64,000 nt of DNA, taken from Bact-08 sp964533215 (GTDB lineage Bacteria > Bacteroidota > Bacteroidia > Bacteroidales > UBA932). How positions within the stretch are numbered: the stretch's first letter is position 1; each line of letters opens with the position of its first letter. Under the pieces are notes generated by a model. The model saw only the letters and a list, made by a program, of their open reading frames with translations, made no database searches and was not told where the DNA came from. The position numbers were made by a program, and so were the translations under genes. The DNA lies in NCBI GenBank assembly GCA_964533215.1, contig CAZHLJ010000007.1:62001-126000 (forward strand). The letters are read 5' to 3'. This document shows positions 43,615 to 52,654 of this stretch, one piece after another.

Positions 43615-45240
43615 CTACCTTGAGTACACCAGCTCCCCTCCGATAAAAGTCTTGGAAACCCTGGCGTAAGGGACCTCTTTTTCCGGAATGGTCATTATAT
43701 CCCGGTCCAGAACTACAAAGTCTGCATATTTACCAACCTCGATGCTTCCTTTAAGCCTCTCTTCAAATGAGGCTTTGGCAGCCCATACAGTCATAGACCG
43801 CAGCGCCTCTTCCCTGCTCAGAGCGTTCTCCATCTGAAAACCATTGTCTGGGACAAACTCCAGGTTCTTCCTGAAAACGGCAGCAAAGAATGTATATACC
43901 GGATTAACCTGCTCTATTGGAAAGTCTGTCCCGCTCGGGAGCCATCCAAGCTGATCCAGCAGATCGTGATATATATATGCCCGGGCGATCCTGCTGCCAA
44001 GGCGCTCATCTGCCCAGAGCATATCAGATGTAGCATGAGTAGGCTGAACTGATGGCACTATGGAATACATTTTGAATAAGTCCAGATCCTTTTTGTCTAC
44101 AATCTGTGCATGCTCTATTCTCCATCTAAGGTCATTTCCCTTTTTCAGTAATTTTGAATAGGCTTTAAGTGCCGCCCTGTTGGCACTGTCTCCAATACAA
44201 TGGGAAGCAACCTGAAAGCCATGCTCATAAGCCCATTTGCAATGATAATCGAATTTATCCGGCGTTCCCACTGATATTCCTCTAGAGTCTGGCATATCTG
44301 AGTATGGCTCAAGCAGAAGGGCACCCCTTGAGCCTAAAGCACCATCCATATACAGCTTAAGCGTAGCAACTCTCAGACGGTCATTAAAGTATGGTTTTTT
44401 GAAATAATTCAGGTTCTCCTCACTCGCTGTCAGCCAGACATCCATGCGCATCTTCAAGTCTCCGGACTTAACCATGGAATCTATGAGTAAAACCGTAGAG
44501 AGCGGCTCCTCTGCATCTGACAAGGATGTTATTCCATATCTGAAACATTCTTCTTGAGCTGATGCCAGTATGGATCTTGATTCCTGAGCGGTCGGCTGAG
44601 GTACGGAATTTTTAAATCTGTCCGCAGTACTCTCCAGAAAGATTCCCTGGAATTTCCCGTTTTTCACAACAGCCTCTCCCTTTGGCACTGAGGAATCGCC
44701 TGGCTTTATTCCCAACCTCTTTATTGCCGCATCGTTGACAATCACTGCATGAAAATCTATCCTGACAAGAATCACCGGGATATCCGGAAAAAGCAGGTTA
44801 AGCTTGGCATTCGAGGGAAACTCTTTGTTTTCCCAAAGATTCTGATCCCATCCCTCACCTACAAGGTAGCCTGCAGGGTTCTTCTCATAAGACTTTCTCA
44901 GCCTGTCAAGTATCTCCTCAAACGATTTTGCCCCCCTCAGGTCAGTTTTCCTCAAACTCTCCCCAAGGCTATAGAAATGGCAATGAGCATCATTGAAGCC
45001 AGGGTAGAGAGCAGCACCTTTGAGATCGACAATCTTATCTGATTCATAGCGGCTCATTATACTATCATCACTCCCAATTGCAAGTATAATCCCGTTTTTC
45101 ACGGCAATGGCACTGCATGTGGAAAAAGTTGAGTCCACAGTGTATACGTTGCCGTTTATCAAAATCAAGTCTGAACTCTCCTTCATATTGCAGGCAAGGA
45201 TTAGAGAGCTTAATAAAAGCCCCATGATTATTTTGTTCAT
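43615..45240 (-). CDS. YtcJ-like metal-dependent amidohydrolase lipoprotein
   Basis: A 541-residue lipoprotein from the start MNKIIMGLLLSSLILAC (lipobox Cys 17). The amidohydrolase core has DLILINGNVYTV, LYPGFNDAHCHFYSLG (metal HxH), LKLYMDGALGSRGALLL, ASHCIGDSANRAAL, RIEHAQIV and SGTDFPIEQVNP, ending GKYADFVVLDRDI. Substrate is unknown. The longer frame reaching 45342 overlaps rpoN and lacks a signal peptide, so is not used. It is 10 bp downstream of rpoN. Confidence 0.9.
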   Translation of the reverse strand: MNKIIMGLLLSSLILACNMKESSDLILINGNVYTVDSTFSTCSAIAVKNGIILAIGSDDSIMSRYESDKIVDLKGAALYPGFNDAHCHFYSLGESLRKTDLRGAKSFEEILDRLRKSYEKNPAGYLVGEGWDQNLWENKEFPSNAKLNLLFPDIPVILVRIDFHAVIVNDAAIKRLGIKPGDSSVPKGEAVVKNGKFQGIFLESTADRFKNSVPQPTAQESRSILASAQEECFRYGITSLSDAEEPLSTVLLIDSMVKSGDLKMRMDVWLTASEENLNYFKKPYFNDRLRVATLKLYMDGALGSRGALLLEPYSDMPDSRGISVGTPDKFDYHCKWAYEHGFQVASHCIGDSANRAALKAYSKLLKKGNDLRWRIEHAQIVDKKDLDLFKMYSIVPSVQPTHATSDMLWADERLGSRIARAYIYHDLLDQLGWLPSGTDFPIEQVNPVYTFFAAVFRKNLEFVPDNGFQMENALSREEALRSMTVWAAKASFEERLKGSIEVGKYADFVVLDRDIMTIPEKEVPYARVSKTFIGGELVYSR

Positions 45241-45250
45241 TTTATTATGA

Positions 45251-46660
45251 TTACAACTCTTTTCTGAGTCTGGCAATCGGGATGTTGAGCTGTTCGCGGT
45301 ACTTTGCAACGGTTCGCCTGGCAACCTTGTAACCCTTGTCATTCAATACTGTGACAAGCTCCTCATCTGTAAGAGGCCGCTTCTTATCCTCAACATCTAT
45401 ACTCTCGGCAAGTATATTTTTTATCTCCCTCGTAGAGACCTCCTCACCGTTCTCAGTCATAAGCCCCTCTGAGAAGAAATATTTAAGCGGATATATTCCA
45501 AAGTGAGTCTGGATATATTTGCAATTGACAACACGAGAGATGGTTGAAATATCCAGCCCGGTTATCTCTGCTATGTTTTTAAGAACCATTGGCCTCAATT
45601 TGGTTTCATCACCCTCAATAAAGTACTCTCTCTGATAATCCAGAATTGCATTCATCGTATTATGAAGAGTATTATGCCTCTGTTTGATTGCCTCAATGAA
45701 CCACTTGGCAGAGTCCAGCTTCTGCTTGACAAATGTGGCTGCCTCTTTACCTGCCCGGTTACTTGATTGCGCAGAGCTCATGAGAAGATCTGCATATCTT
45801 TTATTCACCTTTAGTTCTGGAACAGAAAATCTAGGCATTGTCATCACCAGCTCGCCATCCTTATATTCCAGAAGAAAATCCGGTATGACCTGCTGAGCCT
45901 GTTCAGCATAGGAATCATCTATCTGCCCTCCTGGTTTAGGATTCAGCCTGATAATCTCATCTATTGCACCCTTAAGCTGCTCTTCCGTTATAGAGAGCTT
46001 TGACATTATCCGTTGGTAATGTTTTTTTGTAAATTCGCTGAAGAAGTCAGAAAGTATTTTTTCTGCGATAGCTTGCTCAAGCGTATGATTCTTGGCTCTT
46101 ATCTGAAGTAACAGGCACTCTTGCAAGTCTCTGGCGCCGATCCCAACGGGCTCAAATTCCTGTATCTTTAGAAGAATCTTCTCCAATTCATCTTCGTTAG
46201 TCTCTATCCCCTGACGGAATATTATATCGTCAGAGAGAGATTCCAGATCTCTTCGAAGATATCCGTCATCGTCCAGGCTGCCTATAATGAAACTGGCAAT
46301 TGCCTTTGTCCTCGCATCAAACTGGCTATAGCCAAGCTGAGAAATAAGGCTCTGTTGGAAACTTTCCTTTACGGAAAAGATACTATATTGAGGTTTCAGG
46401 TCTTTCCCCTGATTGTTCGCGTACAGCTTGTAAGAGGGTATCTGGTCATCAGAACTATATTCACTAAGAGACACATTTCCTACGGCACCGTCTTCTGCGT
46501 CCTCCTTCTCACTTGCTTCATCCAGGACAGGGTTTTCCTCGAGTTCCTTCTTTATTCTCTGCTCCAGCTCCAAGGTTGGAAGTTCCAGCAACTTAATTGT
46601 CTGGATTTGCAGAGGCGATAGCTTTTGTAATAACTTCTGTTGTAAACCTTGTTTTAACAT
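45251..46660 (-). CDS. rpoN: RNA polymerase sigma-54 factor
   Basis: A 469-residue sigma-54. Region I is Gln/Leu-rich (LQQKLLQKLSPLQIQTIKLL, residues about 6-26); the core-binding region follows, and the C-terminal RpoN box is ARRTVAKYREQLNIP near residue 447. Start MLKQGLQQ at 46660 is chosen over 46681 because a -7 box (46679-46686) would otherwise lie inside the gene. It needs an activator ATPase, not seen in this window. The amidohydrolase gene follows by 10 bp. Confidence 0.97.
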   Translation of the reverse strand: MLKQGLQQKLLQKLSPLQIQTIKLLELPTLELEQRIKKELEENPVLDEASEKEDAEDGAVGNVSLSEYSSDDQIPSYKLYANNQGKDLKPQYSIFSVKESFQQSLISQLGYSQFDARTKAIASFIIGSLDDDGYLRRDLESLSDDIIFRQGIETNEDELEKILLKIQEFEPVGIGARDLQECLLLQIRAKNHTLEQAIAEKILSDFFSEFTKKHYQRIMSKLSITEEQLKGAIDEIIRLNPKPGGQIDDSYAEQAQQVIPDFLLEYKDGELVMTMPRFSVPELKVNKRYADLLMSSAQSSNRAGKEAATFVKQKLDSAKWFIEAIKQRHNTLHNTMNAILDYQREYFIEGDETKLRPMVLKNIAEITGLDISTISRVVNCKYIQTHFGIYPLKYFFSEGLMTENGEEVSTREIKNILAESIDVEDKKRPLTDEELVTVLNDKGYKVARRTVAKYREQLNIPIARLRKEL

Positions 46661-46678
46661 ATTTTGGGAGCGTTTATG

Positions 46679-46686
46679 CAAAGATA
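46679..46686 (-). promoter_or_regulatory. Bacteroidetes -7 promoter box for rpoN
   Basis: TATCTTTG on the minus strand, 18 bases before the start codon at 46660. Confidence 0.6.
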
Positions 46687-46716
46687 TGATTTTTATTTAA
46701 CTTCGCGTGTTACTAA

Positions 46717-47556
46717 ATGGCTTTATATATGAGCAAAACCAATAACATTCTCAAGATTGACGTGGGCTCGGTTTTAGGTTCCAAAAATCCTAAATTGCTG
46801 AAGATTATACCTAAATTTCTTCTCCGCTGGATAGAGAAACTTATCCATCAAAATGAATTGAACTATATTCTTGAGAACTTCGGACATTTAAAAGGTGTGG
46901 ATTTTGCTTCGGCATCCCTGAAATACATGAAAACCAGTTATCAGGTCCACGGACTGGATAAATTGGATAAAAACCGCAGATATATAATAGCTTCCAACCA
47001 TCCTTTGGGTGGATTGGACGGTATAATTCTGATGGATGTCTTCGGAAATGCCTTTGACAAAAAGATCCGCTTTGTTGTAAATGACCTGCTGATGTTTGTA
47101 GAACCATTAAGGCCAATATTTGTTCCTGTCAATAAATATGGCCGTCAGAGCAATGAAATAGCGAATCAGATTCATGAAGCTTACGGCTCTGACAATCAAA
47201 TAATAAATTTTCCGGCTGGCCTTTGTTCAAGAATGGTCAACGGAAAAATCACTGACCTTGATTGGAAGAAAAACTTTCTCAACCAGGCTTTAAAATACGA
47301 GAGAGACATTCTTCCAGTCTATTTTGATGGCAGGAATTCAAGATTCTTTTACAGATTTGCCAATTTAAGAAAGGCCATCGGTATAAAATTCAATTTCGAG
47401 TTAATCCTTCTCCCCCACGAAATGTTCAGACAGAAAAAAGGAAAATTCGAAATTTATGTAGGTAATGCTATCCCTTTTGAAAAATTATCTCATGAGGGCA
47501 GCCCATCTTTCTGGACAAACTATGTCCGGGAACAAGTTTACTCTTTAAAACCTTAA
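46717..47556 (+). CDS. PlsC-like O-acyltransferase, probable glycine-lipid synthesis (GlsA-like)
   Basis: A 279-residue acyltransferase with ASNHPLGGLDGIILMDVFG (the acyltransferase His and Asp, here H-x5-D), a conserved FPAGLCSRMVNGKI and DWKKNFLNQALKYERDILPVYFDGRNSRFFY. These are typical of the OlsF/GlsA-type acyltransferases. Together with the N-acyltransferase 2 bp downstream it would build mono- and diacylated amino-acid lipids (glycine lipids in Bacteroides, ornithine lipids elsewhere). Start could also be the Met at 46729. Confidence 0.75.
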   Translation: MALYMSKTNNILKIDVGSVLGSKNPKLLKIIPKFLLRWIEKLIHQNELNYILENFGHLKGVDFASASLKYMKTSYQVHGLDKLDKNRRYIIASNHPLGGLDGIILMDVFGNAFDKKIRFVVNDLLMFVEPLRPIFVPVNKYGRQSNEIANQIHEAYGSDNQIINFPAGLCSRMVNGKITDLDWKKNFLNQALKYERDILPVYFDGRNSRFFYRFANLRKAIGIKFNFELILLPHEMFRQKKGKFEIYVGNAIPFEKLSHEGSPSFWTNYVREQVYSLKP

Positions 47557-47558
47557 TC

Positions 47559-48581
47559 ATGGAACCGGTAATTCATCCCGTAGACAGAAAGCTCATAATT
47601 GAAGAGCTTACAAGTGACAAATTTATACGAAACACTCGAAAGGGAGACAATAAGCTATATGAGATAACAGCCCATAATGCACCTCATACTATGAATGAAA
47701 TCGGACGGCTAAGGGAGATATCATTCCGCGTTGCCGGTGGAGGGACTGGCAAAGCAGTGGATATTGACGAGTTCGACACTGACATCAAGAACCCTTACAA
47801 ACAACTGATCGTATGGGATCCGAAAGATCAGGAAATCATTGGTGGCTATCGGTATATCCAATGTGCAGGGCTAAAGACCGAACATATGGCAACAAGTGAG
47901 CTGTTCCGTTTTTCCAATGAATTTATAAAGGAATATCTACCATTTACAATTGAGTTGGGACGTTCTTTCATTCAGCCTAACTATCAGAGCACAAATATTA
48001 AAAGAAAGGGTCTATATGCCCTGGACAATCTCTGGGATGGCCTTGGAGCGCTTGTACTCAGATACCCCAACATCAAATACTTTTTTGGCAAGGTTACTAT
48101 GTACACCTCATATAACATGAGAGCCAGAAATACTTTGCTCAACTTCCTGAGTAAATTCTTTCCTGACAATAATAATCTTGTAACCCCTATAGAGGCTCTT
48201 GAATTTGAGGCCGACAACCCTTATTACAAAGAGTTGTTCCGCACAGATGATTATAAAGAGGCCTATAAAATATTGTCTAAGGAGGTAAGGACTCTTGGAG
48301 AGAATATTCCTCCGCTTATCAACTCATACATGAACCTAACTCCTTCCATGAAGGTTTTTGGCACCTCTATAAACAAGGGTTTCGGGGGTGTAGAGGAGAC
48401 AGGCATTCTGGTAAACATCTCTCATATCTATCCAGAGAAGATAGAGCGGTATATTACCCCCCTTGTAAAATTAGCTGCCAAGTTCCAGCCAAAATGGTGG
48501 AAATCCCCAAAGGAGCTTGCGCTAAGGAAGAGAAGAAGAAATAAAGGGAAAAAGGGAGCTAAAGGGGAGGGAAATTTATAG
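47559..48581 (+). CDS. OlsB/GlsB-like N-acyltransferase (GNAT fold)
   Basis: A 340-residue protein of the hemolysin-annotated acyltransferase family, with LREISFRVAGGGTGKAVDIDEFD, IIGGYRYIQC, LPFTIELGRSFIQPNYQ and a highly basic C-terminus (RKRRRNKGKKGAKG). In Bacteroides the equivalent enzyme attaches a 3-hydroxy fatty acid to glycine. It lies 2 bp after the O-acyltransferase gene. The 3' end overlaps the convergent SPOR gene by 23 bases. The substrate amino acid cannot be read from sequence. Confidence 0.75.
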   Translation: MEPVIHPVDRKLIIEELTSDKFIRNTRKGDNKLYEITAHNAPHTMNEIGRLREISFRVAGGGTGKAVDIDEFDTDIKNPYKQLIVWDPKDQEIIGGYRYIQCAGLKTEHMATSELFRFSNEFIKEYLPFTIELGRSFIQPNYQSTNIKRKGLYALDNLWDGLGALVLRYPNIKYFFGKVTMYTSYNMRARNTLLNFLSKFFPDNNNLVTPIEALEFEADNPYYKELFRTDDYKEAYKILSKEVRTLGENIPPLINSYMNLTPSMKVFGTSINKGFGGVEETGILVNISHIYPEKIERYITPLVKLAAKFQPKWWKSPKELALRKRRRNKGKKGAKGEGNL

Positions 48582-49065
48582 TCTGCTTGACCAAAAAGGC
48601 AGATGGAAATTCATCCTTTATCTGTTGAATAAGTATCATTGCTTCGGATTTTGTCCTGAAATCTCCTACCGTAACTTTGAAATAGGGATTATCATAATTC
48701 CAGTATGATGGTATGTCCGGGTGACTTGATGCAAAACTGCTTTTAGCTGCCAGAGAATAAGATCTTGCTTCCTGTTTGTTGTCAAAGAAGATCCTCACTC
48801 TGTATCCTGATATCTTTCGGCCCGAGGATGCAGCAATGTGACTGTTCAAAGCATCCTTCATAGCATTAGTTTGTTCAATGTTTATCTTATTTGCAGCAGG
48901 CCCACTTTCCTGAAGTATTGAGAAAATATCTTTCTTGAAATATGTGGAGTCAAGCAAAGGGGCCGTCTTGACAACAGTCGTGTCTTGCTGTGTCTCTATC
49001 TCCTGCGCGCTTGAGACGCCAAGGAAGAACACCATAAACAGAAACGTAAATATCGTATATCGCAT
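48559..49065 (-). CDS. SPOR-domain periplasmic protein
   Basis: A 168-residue protein with a signal peptide (cleavage near VSSAQ). The C-terminal about 75 residues form a SPOR domain (ISGYRVRIFFDNKQEARSYS, YFKVTVGDFRTKSEAMILIQQIKDEFPSAFLV), which binds denuded septal peptidoglycan strands. Its small size suggests a cell-wall or division accessory role. It is 4 bp downstream of the LEA-like lipoprotein gene. Confidence 0.85.
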   Translation of the reverse strand: MRYTIFTFLFMVFFLGVSSAQEIETQQDTTVVKTAPLLDSTYFKKDIFSILQESGPAANKINIEQTNAMKDALNSHIAASSGRKISGYRVRIFFDNKQEARSYSLAAKSSFASSHPDIPSYWNYDNPYFKVTVGDFRTKSEAMILIQQIKDEFPSAFLVKQTINFPPL

Positions 49066-49069
49066 GGTA

Positions 49070-49534
49070 TTATAATCTATTTACCAGTTTTTCAAGTGGC
49101 ACGTTCTTAAATTTGAATACCTTTTTATATCCGGAAGAGGTTTTGATAGTTATTCTGGCATTAAGGTTAAAATCCTCAATTCTCCAGCTTGAAATATTGA
49201 GCCCCATAGATAGGAGCGAAATGGGATCTAGCAAGTCGACCTTGAAACCAATCTTATTGGAAGAAACCGTACGGGGAGCTATTGTATCTGGCTTCATCAG
49301 CCCCAATTGGGCAAAATTAACCCCTTTCTTTGTAATAAACCCTTCTGCAGATGTTATTATCAAGGTAGAGTTTGTAGGATTGTCAATGAGATACTTAAAA
49401 TTGATATCAGCTCTGGAGGTATTTACCAGGCTGAATTTATCAAGCTTTATATTTTTAATGTCAACTTCGCTGAAGTCTGCACAGCCGGCAAACAGCAAGG
49501 AAGATATTAGCGTAAGGATGATCAGTCTCTTCAT
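49070..49534 (-). CDS. LEA14-like lipoprotein
   Basis: A 154-residue lipoprotein (lipobox LFAGC) whose repeated IDNPTNSTLIITSAEGFITKKG and LNARITIKTSSGYKKVF patterns resemble the late-embryogenesis-abundant type 2 (WHy) fold. Function is unknown. It forms a small operon with the SPOR gene and is divergent from miaB. Confidence 0.6.
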   Translation of the reverse strand: MKRLIILTLISSLLFAGCADFSEVDIKNIKLDKFSLVNTSRADINFKYLIDNPTNSTLIITSAEGFITKKGVNFAQLGLMKPDTIAPRTVSSNKIGFKVDLLDPISLLSMGLNISSWRIEDFNLNARITIKTSSGYKKVFKFKNVPLEKLVNRL

Positions 49535-49571
49535 TTTTCATATCGATTAACTGCAAAGGTATAAAAAAGCC

Positions 49572-49579
49572 TATATTTG
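49572..49579 (+). promoter_or_regulatory. Bacteroidetes -7 promoter box for miaB
   Basis: TATATTTG, 20 bases before the miaB ATG. Confidence 0.65.
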
Positions 49580-49598
49580 CAGAATAATTCTGTACTTA

Positions 49599-50972
49599 AT
49601 GAATAGCAAATTTTATTCCGTAAAGCCAATACTTGACAATAAGTTACCCCAAGTCTTCATAGAAACCTATGGGTGTCAGATGAACGTAAATGACAGCGAA
49701 GTGGTTCTGTCCATACTTCAGGCAAGCGGATACGCTCTATGCGACAAAATTGAACAGGCAGACCTTATCCTTGTAAACACTTGCTCCATAAGGGACAATG
49801 CCGAGCAGAGGATATGGGGTCGTCTGAATAATTTTAAGATTCTAAAAAAGAAGAAGAGATCTCTGATTGTAGGGGTTCTGGGATGTATGGCCGAAAGACT
49901 CAAAGAGGAGCTTTTAAACCATCCTGCAGTGGATATTGTTGCCGGTCCAGACTCATACAGAGACCTGCCTAATCTTATATTTTCTCTCACGTCCGGGGAC
50001 AAGCAGATCAATACCTTGCTGTCGCACGAAGAGACCTATGCAGATATATCCCCGGTAAGAATGGACAAAAACGGTGTATCCGCGTTCATCTCAATAATGC
50101 GTGGATGCAATAATATGTGCTCTTACTGTGTCGTTCCTTATGTAAGGGGCGCCGAGAGAAGCCGTGACTACAAGAGTATAGTACAGGAAGCTCAGAACTT
50201 GTTTGATAATGGATATAAGGAGATAAGCCTGCTTGGGCAGAATGTAGACTCTTATCATTGGATAAACCCTGATAATCCGACAGAAAAGGTAAACTTTGCA
50301 CAGTTGCTTGAGATGGTTGCTCTTATTGATCCAAAGTTAAGGGTAAGATTCTCTACGTCTCACCCTAAAGACATGGACAACTCCGTACTTTACACAATGG
50401 CCATGTATCCTAACATTTGCGACCACATCCATCTGCCTGTCCAGTCCGGGAGCGACATAATGCTGTCGCGCATGAACAGGAAATACACTCGTTCCGTTTA
50501 CCTGGAGAGGGTGTCTAAAATCCGTGAAATAATCCCAAATTGTTCAATAAGTACAGATATCATTGCCGGATTCTGTGGCGAAACCGAGGAAGATCATCAA
50601 CAGACTCTGTCTATTATGAGAGAGGTCGGTTACTATACCGCATTTATGTTCCAATACTCCCAAAGGCCCAACACAAAAGCTGCCAGGCACTTTCAGGATG
50701 ATGTGCCCGCAGAGGTAAAGACGCGCAGGCTGAATGAGATAATATCCCTTCAGAACGAACTTTCTTTAAAGAGCAATCAGGAAGATATTGGCAAAGTGTT
50801 TGAAGTATTGGTTGAGGGATACTCAAAGCGTTCAGACAGCGAACTGGTAGGAAGGACATCCCAGAACAAGGTATGTGTGTTTCCGGCCGGTGAACATAAA
50901 GTAGGAGACTATGTTTTAATAAAGGTTACCTCCTGCTCATCCGCAACTCTCAAGGGGATCGAAATAAAATAA
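49599..50972 (+). CDS. miaB: tRNA-2-methylthio-N6-dimethylallyladenosine synthase
   Basis: A 457-residue radical-SAM methylthiotransferase acting on A37 of tRNAs. The N-terminal UPF0004 domain (VFIETYGCQMNVNDSE, LVNTCSIRDNAEQR, LGCMAERL) carries three auxiliary-cluster Cys; the radical-SAM motif is MRGCNNMCSYCVVPYVRGAERSR; a TRAM domain with LVEGYSKRSDSELVGRTSQNK ends the protein. All features are intact. OsmC follows after 23 bp. Confidence 0.97.
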   Translation: MNSKFYSVKPILDNKLPQVFIETYGCQMNVNDSEVVLSILQASGYALCDKIEQADLILVNTCSIRDNAEQRIWGRLNNFKILKKKKRSLIVGVLGCMAERLKEELLNHPAVDIVAGPDSYRDLPNLIFSLTSGDKQINTLLSHEETYADISPVRMDKNGVSAFISIMRGCNNMCSYCVVPYVRGAERSRDYKSIVQEAQNLFDNGYKEISLLGQNVDSYHWINPDNPTEKVNFAQLLEMVALIDPKLRVRFSTSHPKDMDNSVLYTMAMYPNICDHIHLPVQSGSDIMLSRMNRKYTRSVYLERVSKIREIIPNCSISTDIIAGFCGETEEDHQQTLSIMREVGYYTAFMFQYSQRPNTKAARHFQDDVPAEVKTRRLNEIISLQNELSLKSNQEDIGKVFEVLVEGYSKRSDSELVGRTSQNKVCVFPAGEHKVGDYVLIKVTSCSSATLKGIEIK

Positions 50973-50995
50973 GTATAAATGTTAAAAATAGTGCA

Positions 50996-51412
50996 ATGAC
51001 AAAAATTCAAACCACCTATGTAGGCAACCTCATGACTGAGGCTATTCACTTACAGTCCGGCAGTAAAATTGTAACAGAAGCTCCAGTGGACAATCACGGA
51101 AAAGGAGAGCACTTCTCACCAACAGATATGTTTGCCACATCTCTCGGTTGCTGCATGCTTACAATCCTGGGAATTTCCGCTCAGTCTTACGGCTTCTCAA
51201 TAGACGGAACAAGAATTGAGACAGAAAAGATAATGTCCGCCAATCCTCGTAGAGTTGCCGAACTTAAGCTTGACATCTATTTCCCAAGAAATGACTATAC
51301 AGATCAACAAAAACGGCTGATTGACGCTGCCGTGAGAACATGTCCTGTTACAAACAGCATCCACCCAGACGTAATCAAGAGCATCACATACCATTTCCCG
51401 GAAGAAAAATAA
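50996..51412 (+). CDS. OsmC family peroxidase-like protein
   Basis: A 138-residue OsmC/Ohr-fold protein. The two reactive Cys lie in SLGCCMLTILGI and RTCPVTNSI; the pattern MTEAIHLQSGSKIVTEAP and FSPTDMFATSLG is OsmC-like. Members reduce organic hydroperoxides. It ends 1 base before a composite palindromic element that fills the convergent gap to the btuG-like gene. Confidence 0.9.
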   Translation: MTKIQTTYVGNLMTEAIHLQSGSKIVTEAPVDNHGKGEHFSPTDMFATSLGCCMLTILGISAQSYGFSIDGTRIETEKIMSANPRRVAELKLDIYFPRNDYTDQQKRLIDAAVRTCPVTNSIHPDVIKSITYHFPEEK

Positions 51413-51413
51413 C

Positions 51414-51530
51414 GAAAATTTGGAGTGGCACTCCAATATTCAATGTATTAAAAATGAGGTATTTATAGAGTGCGTCTATAAATACCTCATTTACTTTGTT
51501 TTAACAATTGGAGTGCCACTCCAAATTTTC
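51414..51530. repeat. Composite palindromic element, copy 1
   Basis: A 117-bp element. Perfect 24-bp terminal inverted repeats (51414-51437 and 51507-51530) each contain the short palindrome GGAGTGGCACTCC. Inside lies a perfect 17-bp stem (51452-51468 and 51476-51492, AAATGAGGTATTTATAG on the left) with a 7-base loop. The ends and the inner TTTTAAC flank match copy 2 at 57688, but the inner hairpin sequence does not. It fills almost all of the convergent gap between OsmC and the BtuG-like gene and could act as a two-way terminator. Confidence 0.85.
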
Positions 51531-51534
51531 AAAT

Positions 51535-52614
51535 CTAGAAGAAAAGGTAGCGGCATGTACCGATACCGGCAGTTGCTGAGTTTCTTAGGGTTCCATCGGC
51601 ACCCACTACCTTTAGCACAGAATTAGACGTAAAGCTTACCTCCGCTGTGAAAATATCTCCGGTAGAAGGGCTTACACCCACACCATAAAAATATGTTCCA
51701 TTGTAAGGTTTGGAAACGCTTCCGTTTGAAGTATTGACAGAGTAAATCGATGCACCCTCTGCCATATACTGGTCATTAAAAGTTGTCTTGTATGAAAGGA
51801 TGTTATCTCCTGTAGCATCGCATGTTATATAACCATCCATCTGGTCGACAGGAACTTCCACCACATTTGACACAGAGAGAACAGCCGGATTGATCTGCAC
51901 CAACCCCTTCTGAGGGAAAGATACCCATATCATACCGTTCCTGTCCGGGGCAAAATATTTGGCTCCACCCGCAACGTTTGCACTTCTTATTGTAGATATC
52001 AGCTTCATGGTGGAGGTAGATATATCAAATACCCTGACACCCTCTTTTACTGCAACAAACAGTTTCTTGCCATATACCACAACACCTTCGGCATCTGTCC
52101 CGACAGGTACCTTGCTCTGAAGTTTTTTTGTGGCAACATCATATACTGCAACATAAGAGTTGTAGAACTCCCATACCCCACTCTGAGTTACATTGTGTTC
52201 TGCACCATAGTTGGTGATATATATATAATCAGACGAGACAGCCACATTCCGTGGAGAGGCCAGACCCTCTGTAATTGCAGTTCCTTTGTCTTTTGCAGTC
52301 GCAGCATCAATGAAGACTACCTTGTCGGGATAGTTGCATACAAGGGCTGCCACCTTGCCTGCCATCACAGATCCCGAAACAATCGTAGCCCCTATCGAAA
52401 CGCCGTTGGCATTCTCGTAAGCTCTGTTCTGGATTGTCTTTGTAACCTCGTCATATATTGAGATACTGGCAGACTGTTCTGTATAGTTACCCTGATTTAT
52501 AATAATAACCTTGCCATCAAACGAGACAGAAGGGGTGGTATCGTCCTTGGAACATGATACAATCGAGAAGGCAATGAATGCCGGAAGAATTAATCTTAAA
52601 ATTTTTCTTTTCAT
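51535..52614 (-). CDS. BtuG-like cobalamin-binding beta-propeller lipoprotein
   Basis: A 359-residue lipoprotein (lipobox SIVSC followed by SKDD, a pattern associated with surface export in Bacteroidetes). The body is made of about seven repeats of YVTN/YncE type (for example VAVYDVATKKLQSKVPVGTDAEGVVV). Bacteroides BtuG proteins have this fold, sit on the cell surface, bind cobalamin tightly and pair with BtuB. Here the gene follows a BtuB-like receptor controlled by a cobalamin riboswitch, so the BtuG role is strongly suggested. Confidence 0.8.
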   Translation of the reverse strand: MKRKILRLILPAFIAFSIVSCSKDDTTPSVSFDGKVIIINQGNYTEQSASISIYDEVTKTIQNRAYENANGVSIGATIVSGSVMAGKVAALVCNYPDKVVFIDAATAKDKGTAITEGLASPRNVAVSSDYIYITNYGAEHNVTQSGVWEFYNSYVAVYDVATKKLQSKVPVGTDAEGVVVYGKKLFVAVKEGVRVFDISTSTMKLISTIRSANVAGGAKYFAPDRNGMIWVSFPQKGLVQINPAVLSVSNVVEVPVDQMDGYITCDATGDNILSYKTTFNDQYMAEGASIYSVNTSNGSVSKPYNGTYFYGVGVSPSTGDIFTAEVSFTSNSVLKVVGADGTLRNSATAGIGTCRYLFF

Positions 52615-52654
52615 TTTAAATAAAAAATATGTTTATCATTTCTAATTTTCTTTT

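Noticed and set aside
51421..51437. GTGGCAC in the composite palindrome as a sigma-54 -24 element
   Set aside because: The -12 TTGC element is missing at the right spacing in both copies, although rpoN is present in this window.
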